Shown: in pieces, positions 46,715 to 58,500 of the stretch | How the letters are laid out: the number at the start of each line of letters is the position of its first letter | Numbering within the stretch: position 1 is the stretch's first letter | The notes under the pieces: model-generated | Database searches by the model: none | Told to the model about the DNA's origin: nothing | Seen by the model: only the letters and a program-made list of their open reading frames with translations | Source of the DNA: Cliona cf. orientalis | Lineage: Eukaryota > Porifera > Demospongiae > Clionaida > Clionaidae | Assembly: GCA_963930775.1 (NCBI GenBank) | Contig: OZ005707.1 | Coordinates: 2,418,001-2,482,000, forward strand | Length of the DNA stretch: 64,000 nt | Direction: 5' to 3' | Made by a program: the position numbers and the translations under genes

Positions 46715-49441
46715 ATGGAGCAACAGGCTCTCATCAGTTTATTGGCAGTGTTGATAGCTAGCCTGGTCCTTCTGTCCCACCATGTAGCCTGTGACACTTA
46801 CTACATCTTGACGTCACCAAGTAGCTCTTGTCCCGGTGAGCTCACTGGAGAACCATGCCTCACCCTTCAGCAGTTTGCCAGTAGACCTGATCGTAGCTCT
46901 AGTGTATTACTGATGATGGAAGCGGGCAGTCACACACTCAATTCAACAATTTCTCTGTCAAACATTTACAATTTCACCATGGCTCCGCTAGTGCCTAATA
47001 GCAGTGTCCGAATTGTCTGCGGTGCCCAGTCCAATGCATCAGGGAGTTTTTCTCTCACCGCTGTCTCATTTGTTCAGCTACAAGGAGTATCGATTGAGGG
47101 CTGTACGTACAGTAAATTTGGGACTAACGGAGAGGGCGTGCTGATGAATGCTGTGTCGTTCTCTAATCTACGAGATGGTGGAATATTGATACGAAATATA
47201 TCTAACAGAGTTCAGCTGCACAATGTCACCTTCACCAACAGTGATATTACTGAAATAGATACAATGCCAACTACTCTGATTCAAATGAGAGATATTGTCT
47301 TTACTTCGGGCAGAAGCATCAGTATTGGCCCTGCTGCTGAATTCTCTATAGAGGACTCCACCTTTCAGGGAGGCTCAGCTTCAGCGCTATACCTGTACAA
47401 CATTACCCAAGGGACTGTGGTGAGATGCCGTTTCCATAGTAACAACAGATACGAGGAGCGTGCAGGCAACACAAATGGCGGGGCATTGAGTGTATTGTAC
47501 TCTGCTTCAGTCACTGTCAATGAAAGTGTCTTTTATGCCAATAGTGCTGACGGGATCGGAGGTGACATCTATGGTGACAGCTCGAACGTCACAATTGATA
47601 GAAGTACATTCACTGCCAGTTCACGCTCAGGAGTCTATGTACACAAAGTCAACCTGACTGTGACGAACAGCAATTTCTCTGATAGCAGCGCCATAAGTGG
47701 AACATCCATTAATGCAGTAAGGTGTCCGAGACTACAAATCATTGCATGCACTTTTGCCAATAATATTGCATTGAACGTATATGATGATATCTGGTATGGT
47801 AATGGAGGTGCTCTACGTACATATTTGTGTGCAACTGTGCTAATTAGTAACAGTCATTTCACCAACAATACTGCAGTCTATGGTGGTGCTATCTTATGTC
47901 ACAACAGCGACAGCTTCACCGTTACTGATTCCTATTTCTCCTCAAATGTTGCAAGTCATGATGAAGGTGGTGCTATGAGACTGTATGCGTCCCACGTTAC
48001 ATTGCTACGTAGCGTGTTTGATGGTAACTCGGCTAGCACTAAAGGAGGAGCTATGTATGTGACAGGAACAGTAACGGCCAACTGGACTAACTTTACTAAT
48101 AATAGAGCGGATAGTGGTGGAGCTTTGTATGTGTATGCAGTTGACACTCAACTCTTCGTAAGCCATGGATACTTTAAGAACAATACTGCGAGCAATGGAT
48201 CTGCGGGAGCAATATTTAACGATGGACAAACTGATACAAATGTTTCACTTGTCGACAGCACTTTTGAATACAACTTTGCTGCCTCATGTGGAGTCATGAA
48301 CATCGATATCTACATTTTCCACAGCATACTAAATGTTATTAGAAGCACGTTTAGTCACAACATGGCAACAGGCCAATCCAGTGTCGGAGGAGGGGTGATC
48401 TGTATAAAGGATGCCTCTATTTCTGTGGCAGATAGCACGTTCAGTCACAATTCTGCTATACTACATGCTGGAGTTATGTATGTGGATGACAGTGTCCTCA
48501 TAGTTGAAAGGAGTTCGTTTATCAGCAATTCAGCAGATGGCAATGGTGGAGTTATGTACACCAACACCAGCTCAACCAATTACACCGTACGTTTGAGCAA
48601 CTTTGTTCATAATTCAGCTGAAGATAGTGGAGGAGTGATGTTTATTGGAACAGCCAATAGCCAGGTCAGTATAACAAGGAGTAGCTGTAGCTACAACAAT
48701 GCTATGAACAGGGGAGGAGTGGTTGCCATCGTTGGAAGCAACTTGACTATTGATAAAACGAATATCTTCAACAATACTGCCAGACTAGGTGGCACTATCA
48801 GTGCATGCAACAGTGGTGTTACCATACCTAGTGAACTAGCTGCAACAGAAGACTCTACTGATTCAGAGTGCATCCTATATCATGGCTACATCAATCACTT
48901 TAACTTTATTCACCAGGACGTTAGCACCACCGGCAGCATGCCTGTTACCATGACTACGACAACTAGTAGTACAACCAAAAATACCTTCACTACTACCACT
49001 CAAACTGAATCCACCACAACAGGTATGACCCCAAGAACAGATAGTTTAATAACCACGATTGGCTCCCAGACTGCTTCTCCTATGACCAGTTCAGGCGTTA
49101 GTCAACCTACAACCAAAAATGACCCTACTGCCATTGCTTCTAGATCTGAATCCCCCACAGCGGATAGGGGGACACCTAACACACCATATACAACCATTTT
49201 AACAACCACAACGGATGCTTCTCTGACAAATAGCACAGAAAATGGTCAACCCATGACCAATTCTACAAAGATCGCCATAATAATTGCCGTTTCTTGCATT
49301 ACTATCGTTGTTGCTATCTGTGTTAGTGTTCTCGTTGGTGTCTACGTGACGATCAAAATCACTGATAGGCTAAAAAGAAGATCAGAATATCGGTACTCTC
49401 TTCATAATGATAATGAGTTTTTAATGGAAGAAGCAGAATAA
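46715..49441 (+). CDS. Large beta-helix surface protein, Pmp-like, with stalk and membrane anchor
   Basis: One exon of 908 codons. Residues 1-26 form a signal peptide (ISLLAVLIASLVLLSHHVAC). Residues about 30-700 carry many short repeats of the form F/Y-x-N-N-x-A-x-x-G-G-A-I/M/V and S-x-F (for example HFTNNTAVYGGAILCHNS, SNFVHNSAEDSGGVMFIG), the pattern of a right-handed parallel beta-helix as in chlamydial polymorphic outer membrane proteins. Residues about 730-855 are a Thr/Ser-rich stalk (MTTTTSSTTKNTFTTT). A single membrane helix (IAIIIAVSCITIVVAICVSV) and a short basic-acidic tail end it. Many N-x-S/T sites suggest heavy glycosylation. No intron is seen, unlike its neighbours. It likely acts at the cell surface in adhesion or recognition; carbohydrate-lyase activity cannot be judged. 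Confidence 0.75.
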   Translation: MEQQALISLLAVLIASLVLLSHHVACDTYYILTSPSSSCPGELTGEPCLTLQQFASRPDRSSSVLLMMEAGSHTLNSTISLSNIYNFTMAPLVPNSSVRIVCGAQSNASGSFSLTAVSFVQLQGVSIEGCTYSKFGTNGEGVLMNAVSFSNLRDGGILIRNISNRVQLHNVTFTNSDITEIDTMPTTLIQMRDIVFTSGRSISIGPAAEFSIEDSTFQGGSASALYLYNITQGTVVRCRFHSNNRYEERAGNTNGGALSVLYSASVTVNESVFYANSADGIGGDIYGDSSNVTIDRSTFTASSRSGVYVHKVNLTVTNSNFSDSSAISGTSINAVRCPRLQIIACTFANNIALNVYDDIWYGNGGALRTYLCATVLISNSHFTNNTAVYGGAILCHNSDSFTVTDSYFSSNVASHDEGGAMRLYASHVTLLRSVFDGNSASTKGGAMYVTGTVTANWTNFTNNRADSGGALYVYAVDTQLFVSHGYFKNNTASNGSAGAIFNDGQTDTNVSLVDSTFEYNFAASCGVMNIDIYIFHSILNVIRSTFSHNMATGQSSVGGGVICIKDASISVADSTFSHNSAILHAGVMYVDDSVLIVERSSFISNSADGNGGVMYTNTSSTNYTVRLSNFVHNSAEDSGGVMFIGTANSQVSITRSSCSYNNAMNRGGVVAIVGSNLTIDKTNIFNNTARLGGTISACNSGVTIPSELAATEDSTDSECILYHGYINHFNFIHQDVSTTGSMPVTMTTTTSSTTKNTFTTTTQTESTTTGMTPRTDSLITTIGSQTASPMTSSGVSQPTTKNDPTAIASRSESPTADRGTPNTPYTTILTTTTDASLTNSTENGQPMTNSTKIAIIIAVSCITIVVAICVSVLVGVYVTIKITDRLKRRSEYRYSLHNDNEFLMEEAE

Positions 49442-50319
49442 AGTATGAACTTATTATAATAATATTATCATTACTGCAATGTTTTTTAATGTCATCCTAT
49501 TATAATCATAATAATATTATTATTATTAAAATGAAGAGCTCAGAACCAGAGTGGCCTAACCCATAAATGTTTAGTTAGCCCCCTAATCTTGGAAACATGT
49601 TTAAAAATTTAATGCATTTCATGAGCAACAGAAAATTCACATTTTTGAAAATTTTGAGTGATTTGGTAGAGTAGTTTTTAGTCCATTTTTGAGCTTTTAA
49701 AACAATTTCCCGCATTCAATTTGGGGTTAGTTCTCAACCCTTAATTCATTTTAAAGGAAAACTATGCCTGTTAGCTATTATGACACAAGAATCAATTGAA
49801 GGGCCGAGAACCATAGTGGGCTAATCCCAAGACTTAGTTGGATGTGGGGAGTTGACTAAAAAGCCCAAAAATGGACTTTATTAATGTTGTTCGTTAAACA
49901 GATTTCATGAGTCATCATCTACACCATGCAGCAAGTCACTGATCATTAATTTTATTATTTAGGAAAGTGGTTATTTTGGTGGGTGTAGCTACAGGATCCC
50001 AGGAGTGGCCCAAGGAACTAGATAATAATAATATTATTATTATAGCTATACTCTAATTGGTTCAGTGCTACGATCATTATAATTATTATTTTATATTGAC
50101 GATGTCTAATAAACAGATGGCATATGCATGCATGATGCCCATATTATACAAACAACTCATTACTATAATATAGTTAAGAACATTATAACCTCAAATCTGA
50201 AAGTATGTGGCAGCTATTATATTAAAGAGTGTCAGTAACTGTTTCTAATAATATAATAATATTAGTAGTAGTAGTAGTAGTACAACACCAAAGTTTTAAG
50301 TAATTCGAGGAACAAAAGG
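49442..50319. other. Spacer with a dispersed repeat
   Basis: At 49796-49813 GAAGGGCCGAGAACCATA is the exact inverse of the first 18 bases of the window, so a dispersed repeat probably covers about 49550-49870 and continues past the left edge of the window. The rest is AT-rich with a short (GTA)n run at 50265-50281. Confidence 0.5.
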
Positions 50320-51351
50320 TTAAAGCCTCTTGTCTGTATCAATTGCACGATCAATTCCTGTTGCAAAAAATTCGCTGCAATTTTTAGGAGGTGGCTCAAC
50401 TCCACAGACCTCAAAAAGACTTGTGTCCTCTAAAAATGAGTAATGCACTCCAACAGCTTCTGTGTATGTAGAGTTGTATATGGCATTAACACAGCAGCCT
50501 CTGTTGGTGGCAAAATATTGAAGAGCCTGTCGACACTGTTGTGAGCAATTAGTGGTTGATGTACAAGCAGCAATAATCACATTGATATACTCCTCATAGT
50601 CTGAGTTTGGTGTTGGAGTGACAACACAAAAATCACCAGCATGATCAACGCTGCAGAGACGATAATTATACTCCAAATAATCGGTACACTCCGGAGAACT
50701 TCGGATCAATTTATTGTTCATGAGTTGAGCTCTTAAGACACAAGATTGGTTCAAATTGGATGACAGCCTTTCACTATAGCTACAATTGGGGCTCGTTTTT
50801 GCAAAATTGGGAAGGTTAAAAGGTACCATACCTGTGCAAGTGGTAGTAATTGGTGTCACATTACAAGTCCTCCAGACTGTATAGGAAAAATAAGACAGAA
50901 AAAAATCAGCATATGGGCTGTCCGTGCGATTGAAAACGGCATTGATGCAACAGCCAAGAGAATCTCTGAGAGCTTGTAATTGCCCACTGCAGTTAGCCGG
51001 ACACATTCCAGATTGAATTAATGTCATATTACACGTTGTTGAAAGTTGAACTGCATCTCCTACATAAAACAGTGTTTCGGAACAGTATGCACCAATATCA
51101 GGATCTTGGGCACACTGTGTTGATAAACTAACTGTCATATCAGTCCTCCGGCATGTTGCAGCAGCTTTCAGCTGCTCACTTATAAGCAATTTTCTTTCAG
51201 CTGTTTCACAAAAGTCAAACATTCTTGAACACTTTATGAATGCATCACGGTCAAAAGCACCAGCTGTGTTAGTCAGACTGAGACTTAGTGTTATAAGTAG
51301 CACCAAGAAGGCAACTCCTTTGAATCCTCTTTGAACCACGATCATCAGCAT
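50320..51351 (-). CDS. Secreted cysteine-rich protein with two related halves
   Basis: One exon of 343 codons. The signal peptide (VAFLVLLITLSLSLTNTAGA) is clear, and no membrane helix or anchor follows. The two halves repeat a cysteine plan: CPANCSGQLQAL then GCCINAVFNRT in the first, CSQQCRQALQYF then GCCVNAIYNST in the second, with CS/VC...YC stretches before each. About 25 cysteines suggest many disulfides; several N-glycosylation sites are present. I do not recognise the family; the GCC(I/V)NA(V/I)(F/Y)N motif is a good search key. It should act outside the cell. It is tail to tail with the beta-helix gene, with about 880 bases between. Confidence 0.65.
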   Translation of the reverse strand: MLMIVVQRGFKGVAFLVLLITLSLSLTNTAGAFDRDAFIKCSRMFDFCETAERKLLISEQLKAAATCRRTDMTVSLSTQCAQDPDIGAYCSETLFYVGDAVQLSTTCNMTLIQSGMCPANCSGQLQALRDSLGCCINAVFNRTDSPYADFFLSYFSYTVWRTCNVTPITTTCTGMVPFNLPNFAKTSPNCSYSERLSSNLNQSCVLRAQLMNNKLIRSSPECTDYLEYNYRLCSVDHAGDFCVVTPTPNSDYEEYINVIIAACTSTTNCSQQCRQALQYFATNRGCCVNAIYNSTYTEAVGVHYSFLEDTSLFEVCGVEPPPKNCSEFFATGIDRAIDTDKRL

Positions 51352-52586
51352 CTCTCACTTGACTCAGGTTATAGCTATACTGTCTACAGCACTATAACAT
51401 AAGCTACTTTGCCTTTGTGTACTTGTGTGTGTGTGGTTCAAATGTCATGAATACTAAGTCTTACTAATAATATGATCATGAATCAGATAATTTTATTCAT
51501 TTAAGGTCAAATTTTTGGTGAAGCCTAAAAGGAATGCAATTTCCAGTATTTATCTTTCCATGTGTGATAATTATTCTAATTTACAGCCATAATGAATGCA
51601 CAGGAGTGCAAAACCCTCACCGCTACATGCATGCATGACTCATGCACATGTAGATCTATAGTAGCTAGCATATCTCAGTGTGCATGTATGCCTGCTCAAT
51701 ATAAGGAGTATTGAACTAGATACATACTACCATAATAATATGGTAGTATGTATCTAGTTCAATACTATACCCTGCACCTGAGGTACTTCAGAGTCAGTGC
51801 ATGATATAGGCTAGGGGGAAGGCACCTGCCTATGTCACTATAATAATTGAAAGCCTCTGTGAATGCTTAAACTCAATTATGCACTTGAGAGCCACTGCCT
51901 GTTTACACTGTCACTGCATTGACAACTGACCAGCAAGGCACAAAAAATTTAATGGCAACCACAGCTGCACACTATTATACCACTGGGCAGGACTTAACGT
52001 GACCACTCTTCCTTGATGCCTGGTAATCCTCAGATGCGTACTTGCTCTCAGACGACCCTTACTATACGGACGGACAAACAGACGCACAGACGGACGGACG
52101 GACGGATGGACAAACGGACAAAAATCGCCAAACGATTGCAGTAACCCTCCGCCTACGCTTTGCAGCGAGGGTTAATAATAATTTTATCATTATTGGTGAA
52201 ATTAGGACACAATTTCACATGACTCCAGTCATAGATTGGGGCAAGAATCATGCTATCACAATGTATAGCTGCCTACTGTAGTGTACCTACTGGCTAGCTA
52301 CACGTACATGTATAGCCCATGGCAACAAACACCATAGCAGTCAGGAAGTACATTATATAGTGGCATGCATTGGACTCTAGTGATATCGATGCCATGGACA
52401 GTACAATGTATATCACTTGTCAATAGCAGTTTTGAACATAATTCTGATACCCCAAATGCATGGAGTTTGAATGATCCCACATTACCACCATGACAGTGGA
52501 CATAAAAGCACACAAGCACCTGGTCAAGACTTCATTACTACAATCATGAAAATGTTATACAGTATATTATATTATTATTATTATGA
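51352..52586. other. Spacer between two minus-strand genes
   Basis: It contains the palindrome at 51708-51765 (listed apart) and, at 52055-52130, a repeat rich in ACGGACGG/ACAGACGG units followed by CCCTCCGCCTACGCTTTGCAG. The latter looks like the end of a dispersed repeat. No gene seen. Confidence 0.45.
51708..51765. repeat. Perfect 26-base palindrome with a 6-base loop
   Basis: 51708-51733 (GTATTGAACTAGATACATAC then TACCAT) is the exact inverse of 51740-51765. It lies about 360 bases upstream of the secreted Cys-rich gene. It could be a small foldback element or a cruciform-forming site; it is not followed by a T-run. Confidence 0.9.
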
Positions 52587-55500
52587 TCAAATTTCAAGTA
52601 CATTAAAACCTTTGGTGACGCTGAGTTTACAGTACTTGTAGAAGAGACGCTCAGCCTGAACCAGGACTTCACTGAGGGGCATCTTCATTGATAATCTGCA
52701 TGACATTGATATTGGTACAAGCAAGATAAGCTAGCACTCCCATACACTGATGCTACAACCAATAGTCTAAGACAGAGTCTCGAGATAATTATAGCTATAC
52801 ATGTAACAGATTATTCTAGTTACCCACAACCAGTAAAGTTACACAGGCTCCACCCAGCTTAATATCAGCATGCAACATTGAAAGCTGGGACGAATATAGG
52901 AATTCCGAAATATGGCTGAAATCTCAATTAGAGTTGGAGCTGATAAAATGCTAATATTTACCCTTCAAAATGCAGTTATGCATTAATCACATGTACATGT
53001 ATACCTATTGAGGACTCCATAGATACTGGCAATATCATTATCTTTGCAGATCTCTTTACTATACATTGTCAGTATCGCCACACAGATGAATAGGTCAAAG
53101 GTGAAGTCAAGGTTGACCACAGAGCGACCTGCACGCATCTCACCCTCTGTGAATGGATGGCAATAATTATTGTAATCGACAAATTAATCGAGCATAGCCC
53201 AACCCATATCATCAGCTTATGGCATGTTCTGACATGTGGCTGCTGCCAATACATGTACATGTAGCTTAGGTGTGTAAAAATGAGTTTCATGAATCGAAGA
53301 GGCACTTTTTAACCTTCGTGGATTTCCCCATCCACGGAAATTAAAGCAGAGCATTGCAGAACTGCTCTCCCTTTAATATGGTAAGTGGAATGTAGACAGG
53401 AATATTAAAGCTCTTGATCTTTGACCAAAATGAAAATGAACCTTTACTCTGAATATCTAGCGAAATTCATGAATTATCCCCTAGCACTCAAAGCTAAGCA
53501 CATACATGTACAATACAATATCGTGTGTGTGTACATACATGTACATGCATGAAATGGCTTGGTCTTTCAGATGGTTTGTGTAGATGTGCCCAGTTAGGTT
53601 AGGACTAGTTATGGAAAGCAACCTACCGTAAATCTAGAAATTTTGGTTGTAAAAATATTTTCGTAGTTAATGGCGACTACGAAAATTAATCTTACAAAAA
53701 TTAGCATGCACTATTAACGCTAATGCAGTAAGGGGTCGTTCCTACGAAAAAAATTTTTACACGAGAATTTATCATATGAAAGTTTCTTTACACGAAAATT
53801 TCCAGATCTACGGTACATCTATCACGAATATTCAGCTGGCTACAGCACATAATATCGATCATTAGCACTGCAACCATAATATCAATTTGATTTACTTACT
53901 GTCATGTTCGAACTCCTTTGCTATGACTTTATCGGTCTCCACGAGAGCCTTGTCAGAATTGAGCTCAAGGTAGTGACTGCTAATCACCTCAAACAACCGA
54001 AGACTGTCCCCAAAGGGAAATTCCCTTTTAAAATCCAATAGTAACCACCTGGTGAATAACAGATACACATGTAGCTTGCTAAGCTTTTATTTCAACATGT
54101 GCACATACATAATTTAATTAAGCAGGAATGGCTTATATATTGAATAAATTATTTTGATCATCAGCAGCTTATAATTATTAACATGAAATATTAATAAGAT
54201 TGAGATTTTGATTTCTAGAAATGCAAGGAAACACTCACCTGTGACAAAATAAATAGTCACGGCATTCTGAATTATCGAAGAAGTTATAGAGTTCAAGATC
54301 TATTTCATAGATCAACTTTTTCACTAATGCTAGAGAGGAGGGAGAGAAAGAGAGAGTGAGCATATGAGGGAGATGGGGCAGACAGAGACGATAAACATAA
54401 ACTACTGCACATGTAGACCGTATTAATTTTAATCTAATACAACGTATGGAAAGAAAATCAATTTTGAAAACGCACACTCTTCTGGTAAAGTTCGTCAATC
54501 GCTCCATATATGCACGTTATGAGAATTCATAGAATGCTAATTTCTTATGTTAAATTGGATCATACGTTGTTACAGTATTCGATTACCATGTTTATTCAAA
54601 TGGAACGCAAGCTAATTACAATTTCAATCTTCGCCCTATTTTCTGGTAAAGGTCGTCACCCACTCCAAGATACATTACGAAAAGGCCTAGAACGTGAATT
54701 TTCTTGCACTTATTAGATCTTGCGTTTTATTTGGTAACTATGGTAATACACAAGTGCAGTAACCACATACTGACTACACGAAATATCTAAAATTTCAAAA
54801 CAACAGCTACATACCTACATGTACATTGTACATGTATCTTCCAACTCACCGACTTTATTCATCATGGTTTTCTCAAGAAAATCCTGTCTCTTATACTCCA
54901 TGTACTTAGCAAACATCCAGTAGGAGTCCACCTCAGAGTCAGTCACCACAAGAAACCTGGCAAGCAGGTCATTCATGCCTTGGGCATACCCAACATCTAC
55001 ATGTATTGTATAAATGAAAGTTTCAAACATTATCTACATTGTACATCATCAGTTAGATTGATATATACTATGTGAATAAATGGCAATAACTGTATACGAA
55101 TCAAATTAATTACCAAAATTATAGCCGGAAATATTGGTGGGAATTAAATTTGGCGGTCAAGCCCAAAATTGCTATTGCAAGAATATTGGCGGATTTAAAT
55201 TTGGCGCTTCGGTACGGGATCGCCATACGACATGGTATGTCTATCCCTATGGACTCTTTGGGGGGGGGGGGGGTGGTGAAATAATCCACGCATATAAAAA
55301 GTAATATTATGCATGCATGTAATACCGTATAGCGGGAAATTATCGAGGGAGAAAACTTTCACGAATTTCGCGATTTTTCAGCCATCTGCGAAAGTTTTCT
55401 CCACGAAATTCTAGGCATGCCACACCCATTATGCGACCAATTTTAACATTCCGTGAAAGTTTTCTCCGCGAAATGCTCCTATCCTACCGATCCGCGAAAG

Positions 55501-58500
55501 TTTTCTCCCTCGAAAATTTTCCGCTATACGGTATTGTGTCCTTACCTGGGTGGAACATGGCGTAGATCATGAGAATCCTGTGCACCTTCCTCAGATTCCT
55601 CATATGACTACATAAAATAAGATTAATTATTATTTGCATTGTGCATTAGCGACGAAGTGGGAACAGCAAGATTTACTGTTAGTGGTAACTACATACCTAA
55701 AGTAGTGTATATTTCTGTCTGTCCTCAGCACATCTCTGAGGATGACCCGCTTGGCCTTGGGGTAGGAGCGCTCCAGCTCAGCCGGTTGCCGGGTAGCATA
55801 CACCTGCATGGCAAGATCCATCAACATGCTTAATGCACAATAATACATATACATGTACATTGTAAGTTCATTCTATATTATTTGTTAAATTGATGCCCTT
55901 ACATACCGTAAAATGCTCCACATATACTGTAGCTTGATAGATAATCATTTAACACCCTTTACTGAATGAGTCTCTAAGTTTTGGCAAAGTCATTAGCATG
56001 CACAGCTGAAATATAGTCCTCTAAATACATGTACTGGGACAAGCCAAAGAAATTTTATTTTTTTAGAAGAAAGAGGTATTCCAATAGTCTTGTACCCAGC
56101 CACAAATCCCCGCGCGGGGAAGGGTCTGGTGACACTGGAACGGTTTCTTGGTTGTACAGGCGTGTGACTTCATGCCAATGTTATGCAATCAATCACGTGC
56201 CAGTCCCACGTTGCTACGCAATGCAATGTACAATCAAAGAACTGCGTTCTCATTGGCTAGCGATAAACCGCCTGCTGACATTTGTACGATCGTTGCTGCG
56301 CAACCAGATGCAAGGTCACATGAAAATCGTGGAGCTGCAATCTGATTGGCTTTCGCAAAAGTAAGAATGCTGAGCTTGCAAGAACCAAGAAAGCGCTCAA
56401 ATGTCACCAGACCCTCTTTCTCCTTTTTGGGGGTGGGATCTGGGGACGAGACTAGTATTCCAATTGAGGCCCTTTCAGAGCTTTTCAAAGCTATAATACA
56501 ATTGAGGTATACATGTACATGTACATATGTGTATCCTCCTCACCTTGGAAGGAAACTCTAGGATGTTGAAGAGAGCCAGTCCATCTTCATCAAGAACATC
56601 CGAACCACTCTTTCGTCGAAACTTGCAACCACACTTTGGGCTCCTATCCACATCAACATCTTGTACGGGTGCCAACCTACCATCGATATGGTCACAATGC
56701 TTTATCAATTCATTAGGCAGTTCACACTCTTGCGATGACCCTCCTGCCGCTGCCGCCTGACCACCACACCCACCTGCAGGTGGCCTGCATGCACTCTGTG
56801 TGGTGTCAGAGCCAGCCATATCAGTAGTCTCCCCAACACTCCGGGCATCTCTGTCTGGACTCGAGATATTAGTCGAGGAGGGAACGTTATCAGTTTCGTC
56901 AGAAAACTGCTGATCCGTTTGCTGGGGATCTCTTGAAGCATCGGGATGCTGTCTACTGTTACAAACTGAGCAAGAGTCATTTGGTGGTCGAGTCTGAGTA
57001 TCCAGAGTGTCACTATTGGCCGTGGCCGTGGCCGTGGCTGAGGTCGAGGGTGAGTTAGTCTCCTCCTCCTCTTCACTCTCATCTTCACTACCTGCTTCCA
57101 TATAGGGCGGGACACTCTTCACCATCTCATCGTCAGGAATCTGAATGGTCACATCCAGGACCTCCCAGCGCTTTCTTAGAGCAAGGTAGTTGGCACGGTT
57201 CTCAATATCAATAGCTTTCTGATCCCTATACACCGATCAAAATGCACACTGAATATGACAGACTTACATATACACATACATGTATTTCTAAAGCAAACCT
57301 ATTAGTACTTGTACATAATAATATGTACTTCTCTGTATTAGTATGTGTTGATTTTGTACCTAGTACCCTGTTGATATGCTGTTTTGTCATCCTTTATGCG
57401 TGCTGATGTGCTAGCTATACTGTGGACATGCAAACTACATGTAGTGCTGACCTTCTTGTTGAGTTCATTGGGTAGATACCAAACAGGAACTTCCAGAGAG
57501 TGTGTTGACAGGATGACTCAACTCCAACTATAGTGGAAATTAAAGCCGGAATATTCGCAAGAATTAAATTTGGCATACTGGTCCCATATCAACAACGCAA
57601 TATTATTAGTGGATTTAAATTGGCCACTCTGTAAATTGGCAATCAATTCTGTCTGCAGTCACCATATAGACGTACATGCATGTCTACATGAGCAAGAAAT
57701 TTTGGCAGATTATTATTTGGCAGTTGTACACACTGGCTACCAAATTGCCAAAAGAAATTGCCTGCCAACTTTCTAGTTATATCATGCTTAGCCTAACTCA
57801 AGATCTTTCATATTATGTCTACGACTGTCAGTCTAGCAATTGTAGGGCAGACTGTTGTGAATGTATATGGCTTAGGCGTGGCTTGTGACCACATCAAAGC
57901 TCTACTATAATTACCCTGAAACACCATTCCAACATCAATGACAGATCTGCACTGAACGTGACTGACAAGGGCAGATTGTATTCACTAGATCAACCATAAC
58001 TTCAAATGAGGGTGCCGGAATGCTTGATGATACTCAGGCTTCATGAGCATTCTCTGCTTTTTACCACATAATATAATCGTACACAAGTAGTACAGGCTTC
58101 GTGAATAGACTTTGTATGAGAATATTTCCTGCTATCAAGGAACAAATCCTTCAGCAGCTGTCATGCAACAACTTGCTAATATAGAGTACTATTGCAGCTA
58201 ACACGGACTTCAGAATTGCATCAGGAGCACATAATGTCAGAGACAAATTCAAAAGAAGAAAGAAAGCTGGCTAGACCCTCTTGATTACCCCTTTCTCCAA
58301 GAGCAAGCACTGGAAGTGGTGATAAGAGTCTGGCCAGTGAGATTAAGCCACGTCATGCATGATGAGTCAATACTGCAATGCACTAGCATAAGTTTAAATT
58401 GTGGTATCACGTTCCTTCTCATTTTTCTTGCTGTGAGCTCCAACTAACAAGGCTCGGTTAAAATTAATGCACCTAGACCCCTCCCCTTTTCCACAGCGCT

